Of a stretch of 64,000 bases of DNA, positions 20,760 to 28,727 are shown piece after piece. Position 1 is the stretch's first letter. The number at the start of each line of letters is the position of its first letter. Position numbers and translations under genes: made by a program. The DNA is from Paucibacter sediminis (GTDB taxonomy: Bacteria > Pseudomonadota > Gammaproteobacteria > Burkholderiales > Burkholderiaceae_C), in NCBI RefSeq assembly GCF_030254645.1, contig NZ_CP116346.1:4753001-4817000 (forward strand), in the 5' to 3' direction. The notes beneath the pieces were generated by a model, which did no database searches, was not told where the DNA came from, and was given only the letters and a program-made list of their open reading frames with translations.

Positions 20760-21410
20760 TCAGGCCCGCAGCGCGCGGCGCCAGGCCAGCAGCAGCCAGA
20801 CGATGCTCAGCAGCGCGGCCAGCAGCCAGCTCAGCTCGGGGATCGCCAGCTCGAAGCCGGTGGGCGTCAGCACCACCTTCAGCGCCATCAGCTTGTAGGG
20901 AGCGACCTCGCGGTAGGCCGGGTCGGTCACCAGCTCCATGAAGGCGCGGCGGCTCGGGTAGCGCACCACCAGCACGCGGCTCCAGTCGTCCAGCCCGGCC
21001 TCGTGCACCAGCAGGTTCTTGCCCTGGGTCTGGCCGGCGTAGAGCGGGTAGCCGCCGAGCTTGAACAGCATCGGGATCACGATGTCCTCGTAATGCGTGT
21101 TGCTCTGCGCCGGGCTGAGCTGGTTGGCCGCCAGCGAACCCTGGTAGCGGCGCAGCTCCGGATAGAAGCGCATCAGGTTGAGCATGTAGACGGGCTGGCC
21201 GTCGTCGGCCGCCATCCAGGCGCGCAGGGCCTGGCGCATCTCGGCGCGCTCCTCGGGCGGGAACGGCAGCTTCTCGGTCTCGGCCAGGAACTGCTCGGCC
21301 TCGGCGGGCTTGATCGGGCGGTGCGGGTTCTGCCAGAGCCAGACCCCACCCCACAGCAGGGCGAAGACCAGGGCCAGGATCAGTTCGAAGCGGTAGCGTT
21401 TACTCAGCAT
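20760..21410 (-). CDS. Membrane-anchored DUF1330-like protein
   Basis: 216 residues: N-terminal TM helix about 8-27, a soluble ferredoxin-like region with YMLNLMRFYPE near 75 and VLVVRYPSRRAFMELV near 145 that resembles DUF1330 dimeric alpha/beta-barrel proteins, and a C-terminal TM helix about 190-210. It sits between the alpha/beta hydrolase (12 bases upstream) and the SDR gene (12 bases downstream), so the three are one unit. Function unknown; DUF1330 folds in other families bind or isomerise small hydrophobic molecules, but the catalytic residues cannot be inferred here. Confidence 0.72.
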   Translation of the reverse strand: MLSKRYRFELILALVFALLWGGVWLWQNPHRPIKPAEAEQFLAETEKLPFPPEERAEMRQALRAWMAADDGQPVYMLNLMRFYPELRRYQGSLAANQLSPAQSNTHYEDIVIPMLFKLGGYPLYAGQTQGKNLLVHEAGLDDWSRVLVVRYPSRRAFMELVTDPAYREVAPYKLMALKVVLTPTGFELAIPELSWLLAALLSIVWLLLAWRRALRA

Positions 21411-21422
21411 GGGGTGGCGCTT

Positions 21423-22259
21423 TCAGGCGTGCAGGGGGTGGCGTTGGAATTCATCCAGGATCAGGCGGTTGACGCGCTCGGGCTGGTCCAGCTGCAACCA
21501 GTGCGAGGCGCCGTTCAGGCGCACATAGCGCCAGGGCCCGGTGACCCAGCGCTCGCTCTCGCGCATCTGCGCCTCGCAGAGATAGGCGTCGCCGTCGCTC
21601 CACAGGCCCAGCACCGGCAGCGCCGGCTTGGCCTGGGCGAAGGGCAGGATCAGCGCCAGGTTGGCGCGGTACCAGCTTACGGCCGCGGTCAGGCGGCCCG
21701 GGCGCGCCAGCTTGCGCAGCCAATGCTTGAGCTCGGCATGCTGGCCGGTGAAGCCGCGCGTCCAGCGCCAGTCGCGGCGCGTCATCAGCCATTCGGCGAA
21801 GCCGCGCAGTTGGAACATCAGGATGTACCAGCCCATGATTTTTTGCTGCAGCGGCGCGCGCGCATAGGCGCTGGGATGGCCCACCGAGAGGGCCACGTAG
21901 TTGTGCACCCGCTGCGGATGGCGGATCGCCAGGGTCCAGGCAATCACCGCCCCCCAGTCATGCCCCACCAGCCGGACCTTGGGCAGGCCCAGCGCGTCCA
22001 GCAGGGCCAGCAGATCGCCCACCAGCCGATCGAGCTTGTAGGGCGCCACGCCGGCGGGCGCCTCGGATTCGCCGCAGCCGCGCATATCGGGCGCGATGAC
22101 GCGGTAGCCGGCCTGCAGCAGGGCCGGGATCTGCTGGCGCCAGACCTCGTGATCGTCCGGAAAGCCATGCACCAGCAGCACCGGCTCGCCGCGCCCCTGG
22201 TCGACAATATTGAGCGTCACGCCATTCAGGCTGAGGCGGCGGGTTTCGAACTGCTGCAT
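21423..22259 (-). CDS. Alpha/beta hydrolase, epoxide-hydrolase-like
   Basis: A 278-residue alpha/beta hydrolase. HGFPDD (oxyanion hole) at residue 31, the nucleophile D101 in GHDWGAVIAW (an aspartate, as in epoxide hydrolases and dehalogenases rather than the serine of esterases), and a C-terminal His in ASHWLQLDQPE. Closest in pattern to soluble epoxide hydrolases. It is the first gene of a unit with the DUF1330-like and SDR genes. Its start lies 70 bases from the direct-repeat activator site and opposite the divergent AraC regulator gene. Confidence 0.87.
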   Translation of the reverse strand: MQQFETRRLSLNGVTLNIVDQGRGEPVLLVHGFPDDHEVWRQQIPALLQAGYRVIAPDMRGCGESEAPAGVAPYKLDRLVGDLLALLDALGLPKVRLVGHDWGAVIAWTLAIRHPQRVHNYVALSVGHPSAYARAPLQQKIMGWYILMFQLRGFAEWLMTRRDWRWTRGFTGQHAELKHWLRKLARPGRLTAAVSWYRANLALILPFAQAKPALPVLGLWSDGDAYLCEAQMRESERWVTGPWRYVRLNGASHWLQLDQPERVNRLILDEFQRHPLHA

Positions 22260-22291
22260 GGGTGAAATGGCTCCGAAGCGATGGCGGGGCC

Positions 22292-22372
22292 ATGATGCGC
22301 AGCGGCGCGCGGCCTGGCATGTGCAGGCGCCGTCAGCTGCCAGTCAATTCCTGCCAGGCCAGGGAATTCCCG
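22292..22372 (-). promoter_or_regulatory. AraC-type activator site A and predicted promoter
   Basis: On the minus strand, a direct repeat TGGCAG-N15-TGACGG (22330-22356, 21-bp period) with core GAATTGACTGGC, an upstream GGG element at 22369-22372 inside the perfect palindrome GGGAATTCCC, and 32 bases downstream the hexamer CATCAT (22292-22297) with ATGCCA 17 bases ahead of it as -35. The -10-like hexamer starts 33 bases before the hydrolase ATG. The same layout recurs at three other units (sites B, C, D). It lies in the 225-base gap shared with the divergent AraC gene, so that gene may also autoregulate here. Confidence 0.75.
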
Positions 22373-22484
22373 CGGTGTGGGTGTGGCCGAACCGCCCGCC
22401 CCCCGGCATTCCTGCATGGACAGGCCGGCGCCGACTTGGCTAGCATCGAAACGTGCCAATCGCCCGCCCCCTCTCCTTCACGCC

Positions 22485-23564
22485 ATGAGCGCGACGCCAC
22501 CGCCCAGCCGCCCCGCCCCGGCCCAGCCGCGCCGGGTGCCGGTGCGCTATTTCGTGCTCCTGCTGGACCTGCTGCGCAGCCAGGGCACGGATGTGGCCCA
22601 GCTGCTGCGCATGGCGGGTGTCGAGGCCGAACGGCTCACGCAGCGCGGCGCCACCCTGCTGCCCAGCGAGATCGAGGCCTTTGTGAGCTCGGCACGCCAG
22701 CTCACCGGCCGTACCGATCTGGGCCTGGAGATGGGCCGGCTGATCAAGATGAATTCGCACGAACTGCTGGGCTTCGGCATGCTCAGCTGCCGCAACTGGG
22801 GCGAGGCCATGCAGCTGGTGGCGCGCCACTACCACCTGATGACCGAGACCTTCTCGCTGCGCTACCGGCGCATCGGCGGCGGTGTCGGCGAGGCCGTCTA
22901 CACGCCGCTCACCGCGATGCCGCTGGAGACGCTGCGCTTCTATTACGAGGTGCTGGCGGTGGCGCACCAGAACCAGGTCCACCTGATGCTGGGCGGCCAG
23001 GAGCCGGCCTACGACATCTACCTCTCGATGCCGCCGCCGCCGCATGCGCAGCGCTACCTGGCGCTGGGCCCGGCGCGCTTTCACTTCGACGCCCAGGCCC
23101 TGCCCGGCGTGCGCGTGCTGATGGGGGCCGACCTGCTGGACCACGCGCTGGCGATGGCCGACGCCAACGTGGTGCGCGAGGTCGACGAGCGCTGCACCGC
23201 GCTGGGCCAGCGCCCGCCGGCGGGCGAGACCGGCTGGGGCGACTATGTGCGCATGCTGCTGCGCGAGACGCCCGGCCGCCTGGTGACGCTGGAAGACCTG
23301 GCGCAGCGCATCCATGTCTCGCCGCGCACCATCGACCGCTATCTGAAGAAAGAGAAGCTGCAGTTCCGCAGCCTGGCCGAGCGGGTGCGCTTCGAGCTCG
23401 CCTGCGAGCTGCTGGGCGAGCCGGGCGCCACCGTCACCCAGGTGGCGCTGCAGCTGGGCTTCAGCGACTCGGCCAATTTCAGCCGCTCGTTCCGCCGCGT
23501 CATCGGCATCACGCCCAGCGAATACCAGCAGCGGCCGCGCACGGCGGCCACGCCCTCGGCCTGA
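22485..23564 (+). CDS. AraC family transcriptional regulator (cluster regulator)
   Basis: A 359-residue regulator with an N-terminal ligand domain of the Arabinose_bd type (about residues 20-205, including LTGRTDLGLEMGR and the HELLGFGMLSC stretch) and a C-terminal double-HTH AraC DNA-binding domain (about 255-350; IHVSPRTIDRYLKKE first HTH, VTQVALQLGFSDSANFSRSFRR second). ATG at 22485 chosen for homologue-like length; a more upstream ATG at 22377 would add a Pro-rich stretch overlapping site A. It is the only regulator gene within the 17.5-42.9 kb cluster and the natural candidate to bind the four direct-repeat sites. Confidence 0.92.
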   Translation: MSATPPPSRPAPAQPRRVPVRYFVLLLDLLRSQGTDVAQLLRMAGVEAERLTQRGATLLPSEIEAFVSSARQLTGRTDLGLEMGRLIKMNSHELLGFGMLSCRNWGEAMQLVARHYHLMTETFSLRYRRIGGGVGEAVYTPLTAMPLETLRFYYEVLAVAHQNQVHLMLGGQEPAYDIYLSMPPPPHAQRYLALGPARFHFDAQALPGVRVLMGADLLDHALAMADANVVREVDERCTALGQRPPAGETGWGDYVRMLLRETPGRLVTLEDLAQRIHVSPRTIDRYLKKEKLQFRSLAERVRFELACELLGEPGATVTQVALQLGFSDSANFSRSFRRVIGITPSEYQQRPRTAATPSA

Positions 23565-23583
23565 GCCTGCTAAGGCTTGTTGT

Positions 23584-24750
23584 TCAGGCGGGCACGGTCA
23601 ATAGGCTGGCCGGGTCGACCAGGATCTTGGCGTGGCGATCCGGATCGCCCAGCGCGTTGAAGGCCGCCTCCACGCCGCCCAGCCCGACCTCGCCGGTGAT
23701 CAGCGGCGCGCAATCGACCTTGCCCTCGGCCATCATGTGCAGGGTGTCGCGGAATTCCAGCGGCGAGTAGCCCAGCACGAAGCGCAGGTCGACTTCCTTG
23801 TTGATGGCCACCGCCGGCTCGATCTGGTCGGCCTGCATGCACACGCCCACCACCACGATGCGCGCGAATTGCGGCGCACCGTTGATGACGCTCTGCAGCA
23901 CGCCCGGCGCACCCACGCATTCAAAAATGATGGGGCGCTTGGGCAGCGCGCCCAACGCCTCGGCCAGGCGCCAGGTATGCCACCAGGGGATCAGGGGCAG
24001 CTTGCCGAGCTGCTCGCGCGTGCCCACCGCCAGCTCCAGCATGCCCGGCAGATCGCCGATGCAACCCCAGGCCTGCCAGTTCGCGTAGGGCGATTCGGCG
24101 GCCGGGTCCACCACCACGTCGGCGCCACAGCGCTTGGCCAGGGCGCGCCGGCCGGCCGAGAAGTCGGCCGCCACCACATGTTTGACGCCCTGGGCCTTCA
24201 GCAGGCAGATGGTGGCCAGGCCCACCGGGCCGCAGCCGATCACGATGGCCACGTCCTTCTTCTTGACCTCGCCGCGGCGGATCGCATGCCAGGCCACCGA
24301 CATCGGCTCGGTGAGCGCCGCCACGGCCGGGTCCAGGCCATTCGGGATCGCCAGGGTCATGGACTCCTGCACCACCAGGCGCTCGGCATAGGCGCCGCTG
24401 ACGCGCTCGGAAAGCCCGATCGCGTCGATCTCCTTGCCGACGCGCAGAAAGGGCAAGGCCACCACCTTGGTGCCGGGCTTGAAGCCGGTCCTCTTGCCGC
24501 CCGGCCCCTGGTCCAGCACCTCGGCGCTGAACTCATGGCCGAACACCACCGGCTGCGCGCTGCTGGTGAGCTGGCGGTAGCCGCTGCGGCTCATCAGCTG
24601 GCCCCAATGGTCGCAATGCTGGCGCACATGCAGGTCGGAGCCGCAGATGCCGCAGCGCAGCACCTTGACCAGCAGCTGCCCCTCCTCGGGCTTGGGCTCG
24701 GGCAGATCGACGAGGGAGAGTTGCTTGTTCTGGCAGACCACGGCTTTCAT
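23584..24750 (-). CDS. Zinc-binding alcohol dehydrogenase lacking the structural-zinc lobe
   Basis: A 388-residue medium-chain dehydrogenase. Catalytic zinc ligands are C36 (CGICGSDLH), H72/E73 (GHEF) and a downstream Glu; the Rossmann motif is IGCGPVGLATICLL near residue 172. The four-cysteine structural-zinc lobe that normally follows the catalytic domain is missing, and instead there is a longer insert around residues 45-65 and 225-260. It is a single-gene unit with its own activator site 71 bases upstream, between the dehalogenase-like gene and the AraC gene. It probably oxidises an alcohol produced by the hydrolases in the cluster; NAD dependence is inferred. Confidence 0.85.
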   Translation of the reverse strand: MKAVVCQNKQLSLVDLPEPKPEEGQLLVKVLRCGICGSDLHVRQHCDHWGQLMSRSGYRQLTSSAQPVVFGHEFSAEVLDQGPGGKRTGFKPGTKVVALPFLRVGKEIDAIGLSERVSGAYAERLVVQESMTLAIPNGLDPAVAALTEPMSVAWHAIRRGEVKKKDVAIVIGCGPVGLATICLLKAQGVKHVVAADFSAGRRALAKRCGADVVVDPAAESPYANWQAWGCIGDLPGMLELAVGTREQLGKLPLIPWWHTWRLAEALGALPKRPIIFECVGAPGVLQSVINGAPQFARIVVVGVCMQADQIEPAVAINKEVDLRFVLGYSPLEFRDTLHMMAEGKVDCAPLITGEVGLGGVEAAFNALGDPDRHAKILVDPASLLTVPA

Positions 24751-24783
24751 CGCGTTTCCTGATGCTGGGAAGAAGATGGGGCG

Positions 24784-24864
24784 ATGATGGGTGGCGGCCC
24801 CGCGGCTGGCACGGTTGCGAGCCGCCAGCTGCCAGTCAATTCCCGACGGGCGCGGGATTGCCCT
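24784..24864 (-). promoter_or_regulatory. AraC-type activator site B and predicted promoter
   Basis: On the minus strand CGTCGG-N15-TGGCGG (24822-24848) with the core GAATTGACTGGC identical to site A, an AGGGCAA element at the upstream end, and CATCAT (24784-24789) exactly 32 bases after the repeat with GTGCCA 17 bases ahead. The -10-like hexamer begins 34 bases before the alcohol dehydrogenase ATG. The site overlaps the last codons and stop of the preceding dehalogenase-like gene, so the dehydrogenase has its own promoter rather than relying on read-through. Confidence 0.75.
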
Positions 24865-25759
24865 GGGTATCCAGATGGCAGCAATCCACGATCAGCCGGG
24901 CGAAGCGCGCCGCATCGTCCTCCTGCATGAAATGCCCGCCGTGCAGGGTGCAATGCGGCTGGCCACGGGTGCCGGGCACGCGGCGCAGGAATTCGGCATC
25001 GCCGCCGCGAGTGATAGGGTCGCCATCGCTGAAGCACAGCACAAAGGGCTTGTGCCATTGCTCCAGCACGCCCCAGGCGCGCTCGTTGTCGGCGCTGCCG
25101 CGCGCATTGAAGCCGGCCACCGGCACCAGCGAGGGATAGACGCGCGCGGCGGCCTGGTAGCGGGCGTCGGGGAACGGTGCCTCGTAGGCGGCGAGCTCGC
25201 CCGCCGTCAGCTTGCGCTTGGTGCCGTATTGCAGGATGCGGCCGATCGGGAACCAGGGGCTCCAGCGCGAGAAGGCGCGCCAGAGCTTGAAGACCCGGCT
25301 GATCCGCATCGCATGGGTGGGCAGGCCGCCGTTGCCCATCAGCACGCGCTCGAAGCGCTCGGGGCATTCGGCCAGCAGGCGCAGCCCGATCAGCGAGCCC
25401 CAGTCCTGGCACACCAGGGTGATGTCGCGCAGGTCCAGGGCCTCCAGCCAGGCGCGCAGCCAGGCCACCTGGCCCTCGTAGCTGTAATCGCCGCGCGCGG
25501 CCGGCTTGTCGGACTTGCCGAAGCCGATCAGGTCCGGCGCCAGCACGCGCAGGCCCGCGGCGGCCACCGGCTTGATCATGTGGCGGTACAGATAGGACCA
25601 GCTCGGCTCGCCATGCAGCATCAGCACCGGCTTGGCCGCGCGCGGGCCCTCGTCCACATAGTGCAGGCGCAGCTGCGGCGTGAGCTGGTGCCAGTGCGGT
25701 GCGAAGTCGTAATCGGGCAGATTCTCGAAGCGCTGCGCCGGGGTTCTGAGGATGTTCAT
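24836..25759 (-). CDS. Haloalkane dehalogenase-like alpha/beta hydrolase
   Basis: 307 residues from the ATG at 25759. Hallmarks of subfamily I haloalkane dehalogenases: HGEPSWSYLYRHM (residues 49-61, oxyanion hole), DLIGFGKSDKP (76-86), nucleophile D119 with halide-binding W120 (VCQDWGS), catalytic acid D247 in FSDGDP and base H276 in GGHFMQED. The enzymes hydrolyse carbon-halogen bonds to an alcohol and halide; close relatives can act on other substrates, so the activity needs testing. Last gene of the unit PPIase-HupE-DUF3604-hydrolase that starts at 29467. Confidence 0.82.
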   Translation of the reverse strand: MNILRTPAQRFENLPDYDFAPHWHQLTPQLRLHYVDEGPRAAKPVLMLHGEPSWSYLYRHMIKPVAAAGLRVLAPDLIGFGKSDKPAARGDYSYEGQVAWLRAWLEALDLRDITLVCQDWGSLIGLRLLAECPERFERVLMGNGGLPTHAMRISRVFKLWRAFSRWSPWFPIGRILQYGTKRKLTAGELAAYEAPFPDARYQAAARVYPSLVPVAGFNARGSADNERAWGVLEQWHKPFVLCFSDGDPITRGGDAEFLRRVPGTRGQPHCTLHGGHFMQEDDAARFARLIVDCCHLDTQGNPAPVGN

Positions 25760-25769
25760 GCTGATGTGC

Positions 25770-27731
25770 TCACTTGGCCGTGTACCAGATCGGCGAGGTC
25801 CAGGCGCGCTCCTGGATGGTGGGCGCAAAGCCCGCCGGATGCGGCTTGCCGGCGGCCAGCGCATCGCGCTGGCTGTAGCGGCACACCGGGTTCTCCAGCA
25901 CGCGCAGGTAGTAGAAGGCCTGTTGCTCGGACCTGAAATCGGGATCGACCCAGTCGACCGCCAGTTCGGCCGCGCCCTGCCCGCTGCTGGGCTGGCAGTT
26001 GCTCAGGTCCACCGTCGCGCCATTCGCCGGGCAGCGCCCTGCCTGGGGCTTGAGGCCGTCCGAGCAGGCCACGTCCCAGACGCGCTCGGCCGTGCTGCCG
26101 TCGGCCTTCAACCAGCCCTTGACGATCTGCAGCTTCTGCAGCGGCGCCGAGTTGACGTCGCGCTGCGCCCAGGCGAAGAAGCGCGGCGCGGCGGCAGCGC
26201 TGCCGGGCGCGCCGAGATCGCCGCCCATCGGCACGCCGCTGGCGTAGGCGGCGCTGATGCGATCGGGCCGCTGTGCCAGCCCGGCCGGCAGCGCGAAGCC
26301 GCCGAACAGGCGCGCGCGCAGGCGCGTGCCGCTGGTGCCCCAGGTCTCGCGGCGCTGCAGCGCGTCGAAGATGGCCTCGCGCGTGTTCTGCTCGGCCCAC
26401 ACACCGGCCAGCCCGCCAGGATTGATCTCGGTGCCCTTGATGCCCAGGGTCCTGCTCACCGGCGTCGAACTCAGGCCCAGGCGCTGTTCGGGCGCGCCAT
26501 CGTTGCTGCCGCCATGGCCCTTGTAGGTGGCCTCGTCGGTATCGCCGGGCGTGCCGTTGTGGTTGTCGGTGGCGCCCACGAAACCGAAGCGGTAGGGGTT
26601 GAAGCCGAGCTGGCGCTGCAGCTGCAGGCCCTTCTTCAGCACGCCGCGCACCAGGTCGGTCTCGGCCACGCAATGCGCGGCATGCTGGCCGGTCTTGGCG
26701 TCTATCTTCGCCTGCTCGGGCGTGCAGACGGGCCAGAAGTTCTCGAACCCGCATTGCTCGTCGTTCACCGACAGGCCGGCCGCGCATTCGCTGCTGCCCT
26801 TGGCCTGGAACACCTCCACCAGGGTCTCGTAGCGCGCGCGCAGCTTCAGCGCCTCGGGCGTGATGGGACTGGCGTCGGCATTGCGATCGCCGAACATCAG
26901 GCCCCAGGAGAAGTTGGGGTTGTGCGGGATCGCCAGCGCTGAACAGGCCGGCGCCTTGCATTGCACGTCCAGCCAGCGCAGCAGATCCTCGGCAAAGCCG
27001 TCGCCGGCACCGAACACGTTGTCGGGCACCTGGTGGCCGCGGAACAGCACATTGCGGTGGATCATGCCGCCATCGGCCAGCGTGGGGCTGTACTCGAAGC
27101 CGATCAGGGTGGTGAAGCGGCCCGGCTGGTAATGCTCGTTGGCGGCGTTCTGGGTATCGCGCCAGACATCGCGCGCGGCGGTGATGCAGGCACGCCCGTC
27201 GGCGCCGCAGCCGCCCTCCGGGTAATGCGCCCGCTCGGGGCCGCTCTGGATATTCGCCTTGAACAGGCGCGGGAACACCAACAGCACCTGGTTCCGCATG
27301 CCCACGCAATCGATGCTCCAGTAGCCGCTGCTGCCGGGCGTGTTGCACTGCGCGTACAGGCCCAGGCCCTCGGCATGGTCGGTGACGGCGGCGAAGTCCA
27401 GCGGCGCACGCAGGCGCTGGCGCAGGCCGGTCTCGGGAATCTCGACCTCCTCGCCCTTGGCAAAGCGGTAGGCGGTGCGCGGGTCGTTGCGGGTGCCGAA
27501 CAGATTGGCGTCCATCGAGTAGCTGGTGTGCAGATGGGTCTCGCCGAAATAGGCGTTGCGCTCGGGGTTGGGCGGCGGCAGCTGCGCGGCCTGCGCCGCC
27601 GGCGGCAGCAGCGGCCCGCGCGGCAGCGGCTGCGGCTCGCGCCGGGCGATCTTCCAGGCCGCCAGCGCGGCCAGCAGCAGCAGGGCCAGCGCCCCGTAGC
27701 CCAGGACTTTCCGGATCGTTCTTTTCGTCAT
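25770..27731 (-). CDS. DUF3604 family protein
   Basis: A 653-residue envelope protein with an N-terminal TM/signal anchor (residues 8-27, GYGALALLLLAALAAWK) and a long periplasmic domain. It starts its conserved part with NAYFGETHLHTSYSMDA, where the HLHTSYS motif resembles metal-binding motifs of PHP-type phosphoesterases, and later has FAAVTDHAEG and FVGATDNHNG, again His/Asp pairs fit for metal binding. Function unknown; DUF3604 genes are often found beside HupE/UreJ-like and PPIase genes as here. Second-to-last of the four-gene unit, 10 bases from the dehalogenase-like gene. Confidence 0.85.
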   Translation of the reverse strand: MTKRTIRKVLGYGALALLLLAALAAWKIARREPQPLPRGPLLPPAAQAAQLPPPNPERNAYFGETHLHTSYSMDANLFGTRNDPRTAYRFAKGEEVEIPETGLRQRLRAPLDFAAVTDHAEGLGLYAQCNTPGSSGYWSIDCVGMRNQVLLVFPRLFKANIQSGPERAHYPEGGCGADGRACITAARDVWRDTQNAANEHYQPGRFTTLIGFEYSPTLADGGMIHRNVLFRGHQVPDNVFGAGDGFAEDLLRWLDVQCKAPACSALAIPHNPNFSWGLMFGDRNADASPITPEALKLRARYETLVEVFQAKGSSECAAGLSVNDEQCGFENFWPVCTPEQAKIDAKTGQHAAHCVAETDLVRGVLKKGLQLQRQLGFNPYRFGFVGATDNHNGTPGDTDEATYKGHGGSNDGAPEQRLGLSSTPVSRTLGIKGTEINPGGLAGVWAEQNTREAIFDALQRRETWGTSGTRLRARLFGGFALPAGLAQRPDRISAAYASGVPMGGDLGAPGSAAAAPRFFAWAQRDVNSAPLQKLQIVKGWLKADGSTAERVWDVACSDGLKPQAGRCPANGATVDLSNCQPSSGQGAAELAVDWVDPDFRSEQQAFYYLRVLENPVCRYSQRDALAAGKPHPAGFAPTIQERAWTSPIWYTAK

Positions 27732-27749
27732 CGCAAGCTCACTCCATCA

Positions 27750-28727
27750 TCAAAGCAGCGCCAGGCGCTGCAGCAACCAACAGCTCGACACTGCACCCAG
27801 CGCATAGGCTGGCACGCGAGCGGCCCAGCGGGGCCAGCTCTTGCGCGCCCGCATCAGCCCCCGCCAGGCCAGCAGCACCGCGGCCAGGAACAGCAGCTGC
27901 CCGGCCTCGACGCCCAGATTGAAAAGCGCCAGCGCGAGCGGGATCTCGCCGGCGGGCAGGCCCAGCTCGGCGAGCGCGCCGGCAAAGCCGAAGCCATGCA
28001 GGAGCCCGAAGGCCAGCGCCACCAGCCAGGGCCGCCGCGCCGCCAGACCCGGCGCCGGGCGCGAGAGCTCGCGCGCCACGAACACGATGGAGAGGGCGAT
28101 CGCCGCCTCCACCGGCGCGCCCGGTACCTGCACAAGCCCCAGCGCCGCGGCCGCCAGCGTGACGCTGTGCGCCAGCGTGAAGGCGGTGACGGTGCGCAGC
28201 AGCGGCAGCGCGCGGCGCACCAGCAGCAGCAGCGCGAGCACGAACAGCAGGTGGTCGGTGCCGCCCAGGATGTGCTCGACCCCGAGGCCGAAATAGGCAG
28301 GCGCAGGCGGCGCCGCCTGCGCCTGCGCGGGCAGCACCCAGGCCGGCGCGCGCGGGCTCAGCAGCTGGCTGAGCGCAGGGCCGTTGGCGGGCTCGATGCG
28401 CAGCAGCAGGTCAATCTGGGTGGCGGCCAGGCCCTCGACGGCGATGCTGTCGCCCGGCGCCAGCCGGCAGGCCACGCCTCGCCAATCCAGCTGGCGCGCC
28501 GCCGGCAGCAGCCGTTCGGCGGGCTCGGGCAAGGCCGCGCAATGCGCCGGCAGCCGCGGCCGCAGCGCCGGCGGCCGGCCCTGCGCGGCGGGGATGCGCA
28601 GCGTGAGGTCCCACACAGCCGGGCCGCGCTCCTGCAGGCTCAGCGCCGCGGGCAGGGTCTCATGCGCCCGCGCCGCGCCGGCCAGGCACAGCAGCGCAAG
28701 ACAAAGAATGCCAAGCCAGCGCTTCAT
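27750..28727 (-). CDS. HupE/UreJ-like membrane protein
   Basis: 325 residues: signal peptide (1-21, ending ARA-HE), a ~120-residue periplasmic domain and about six C-terminal TM helices with the HupE/UreJ hallmarks GVEHILGGTDHLLFVLALLLL and LLHGFGFAGALAELGLP. Family members include putative metal (Ni/Co) permeases and hydrogenase/urease accessory proteins, but this subtype recurs with DUF3604 and PPIase genes and has no hydrogenase or urease nearby, so a nickel role is doubtful. The ATG overlaps the PPIase stop (ATGA). Confidence 0.82.
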   Translation of the reverse strand: MKRWLGILCLALLCLAGAARAHETLPAALSLQERGPAVWDLTLRIPAAQGRPPALRPRLPAHCAALPEPAERLLPAARQLDWRGVACRLAPGDSIAVEGLAATQIDLLLRIEPANGPALSQLLSPRAPAWVLPAQAQAAPPAPAYFGLGVEHILGGTDHLLFVLALLLLVRRALPLLRTVTAFTLAHSVTLAAAALGLVQVPGAPVEAAIALSIVFVARELSRPAPGLAARRPWLVALAFGLLHGFGFAGALAELGLPAGEIPLALALFNLGVEAGQLLFLAAVLLAWRGLMRARKSWPRWAARVPAYALGAVSSCWLLQRLALL

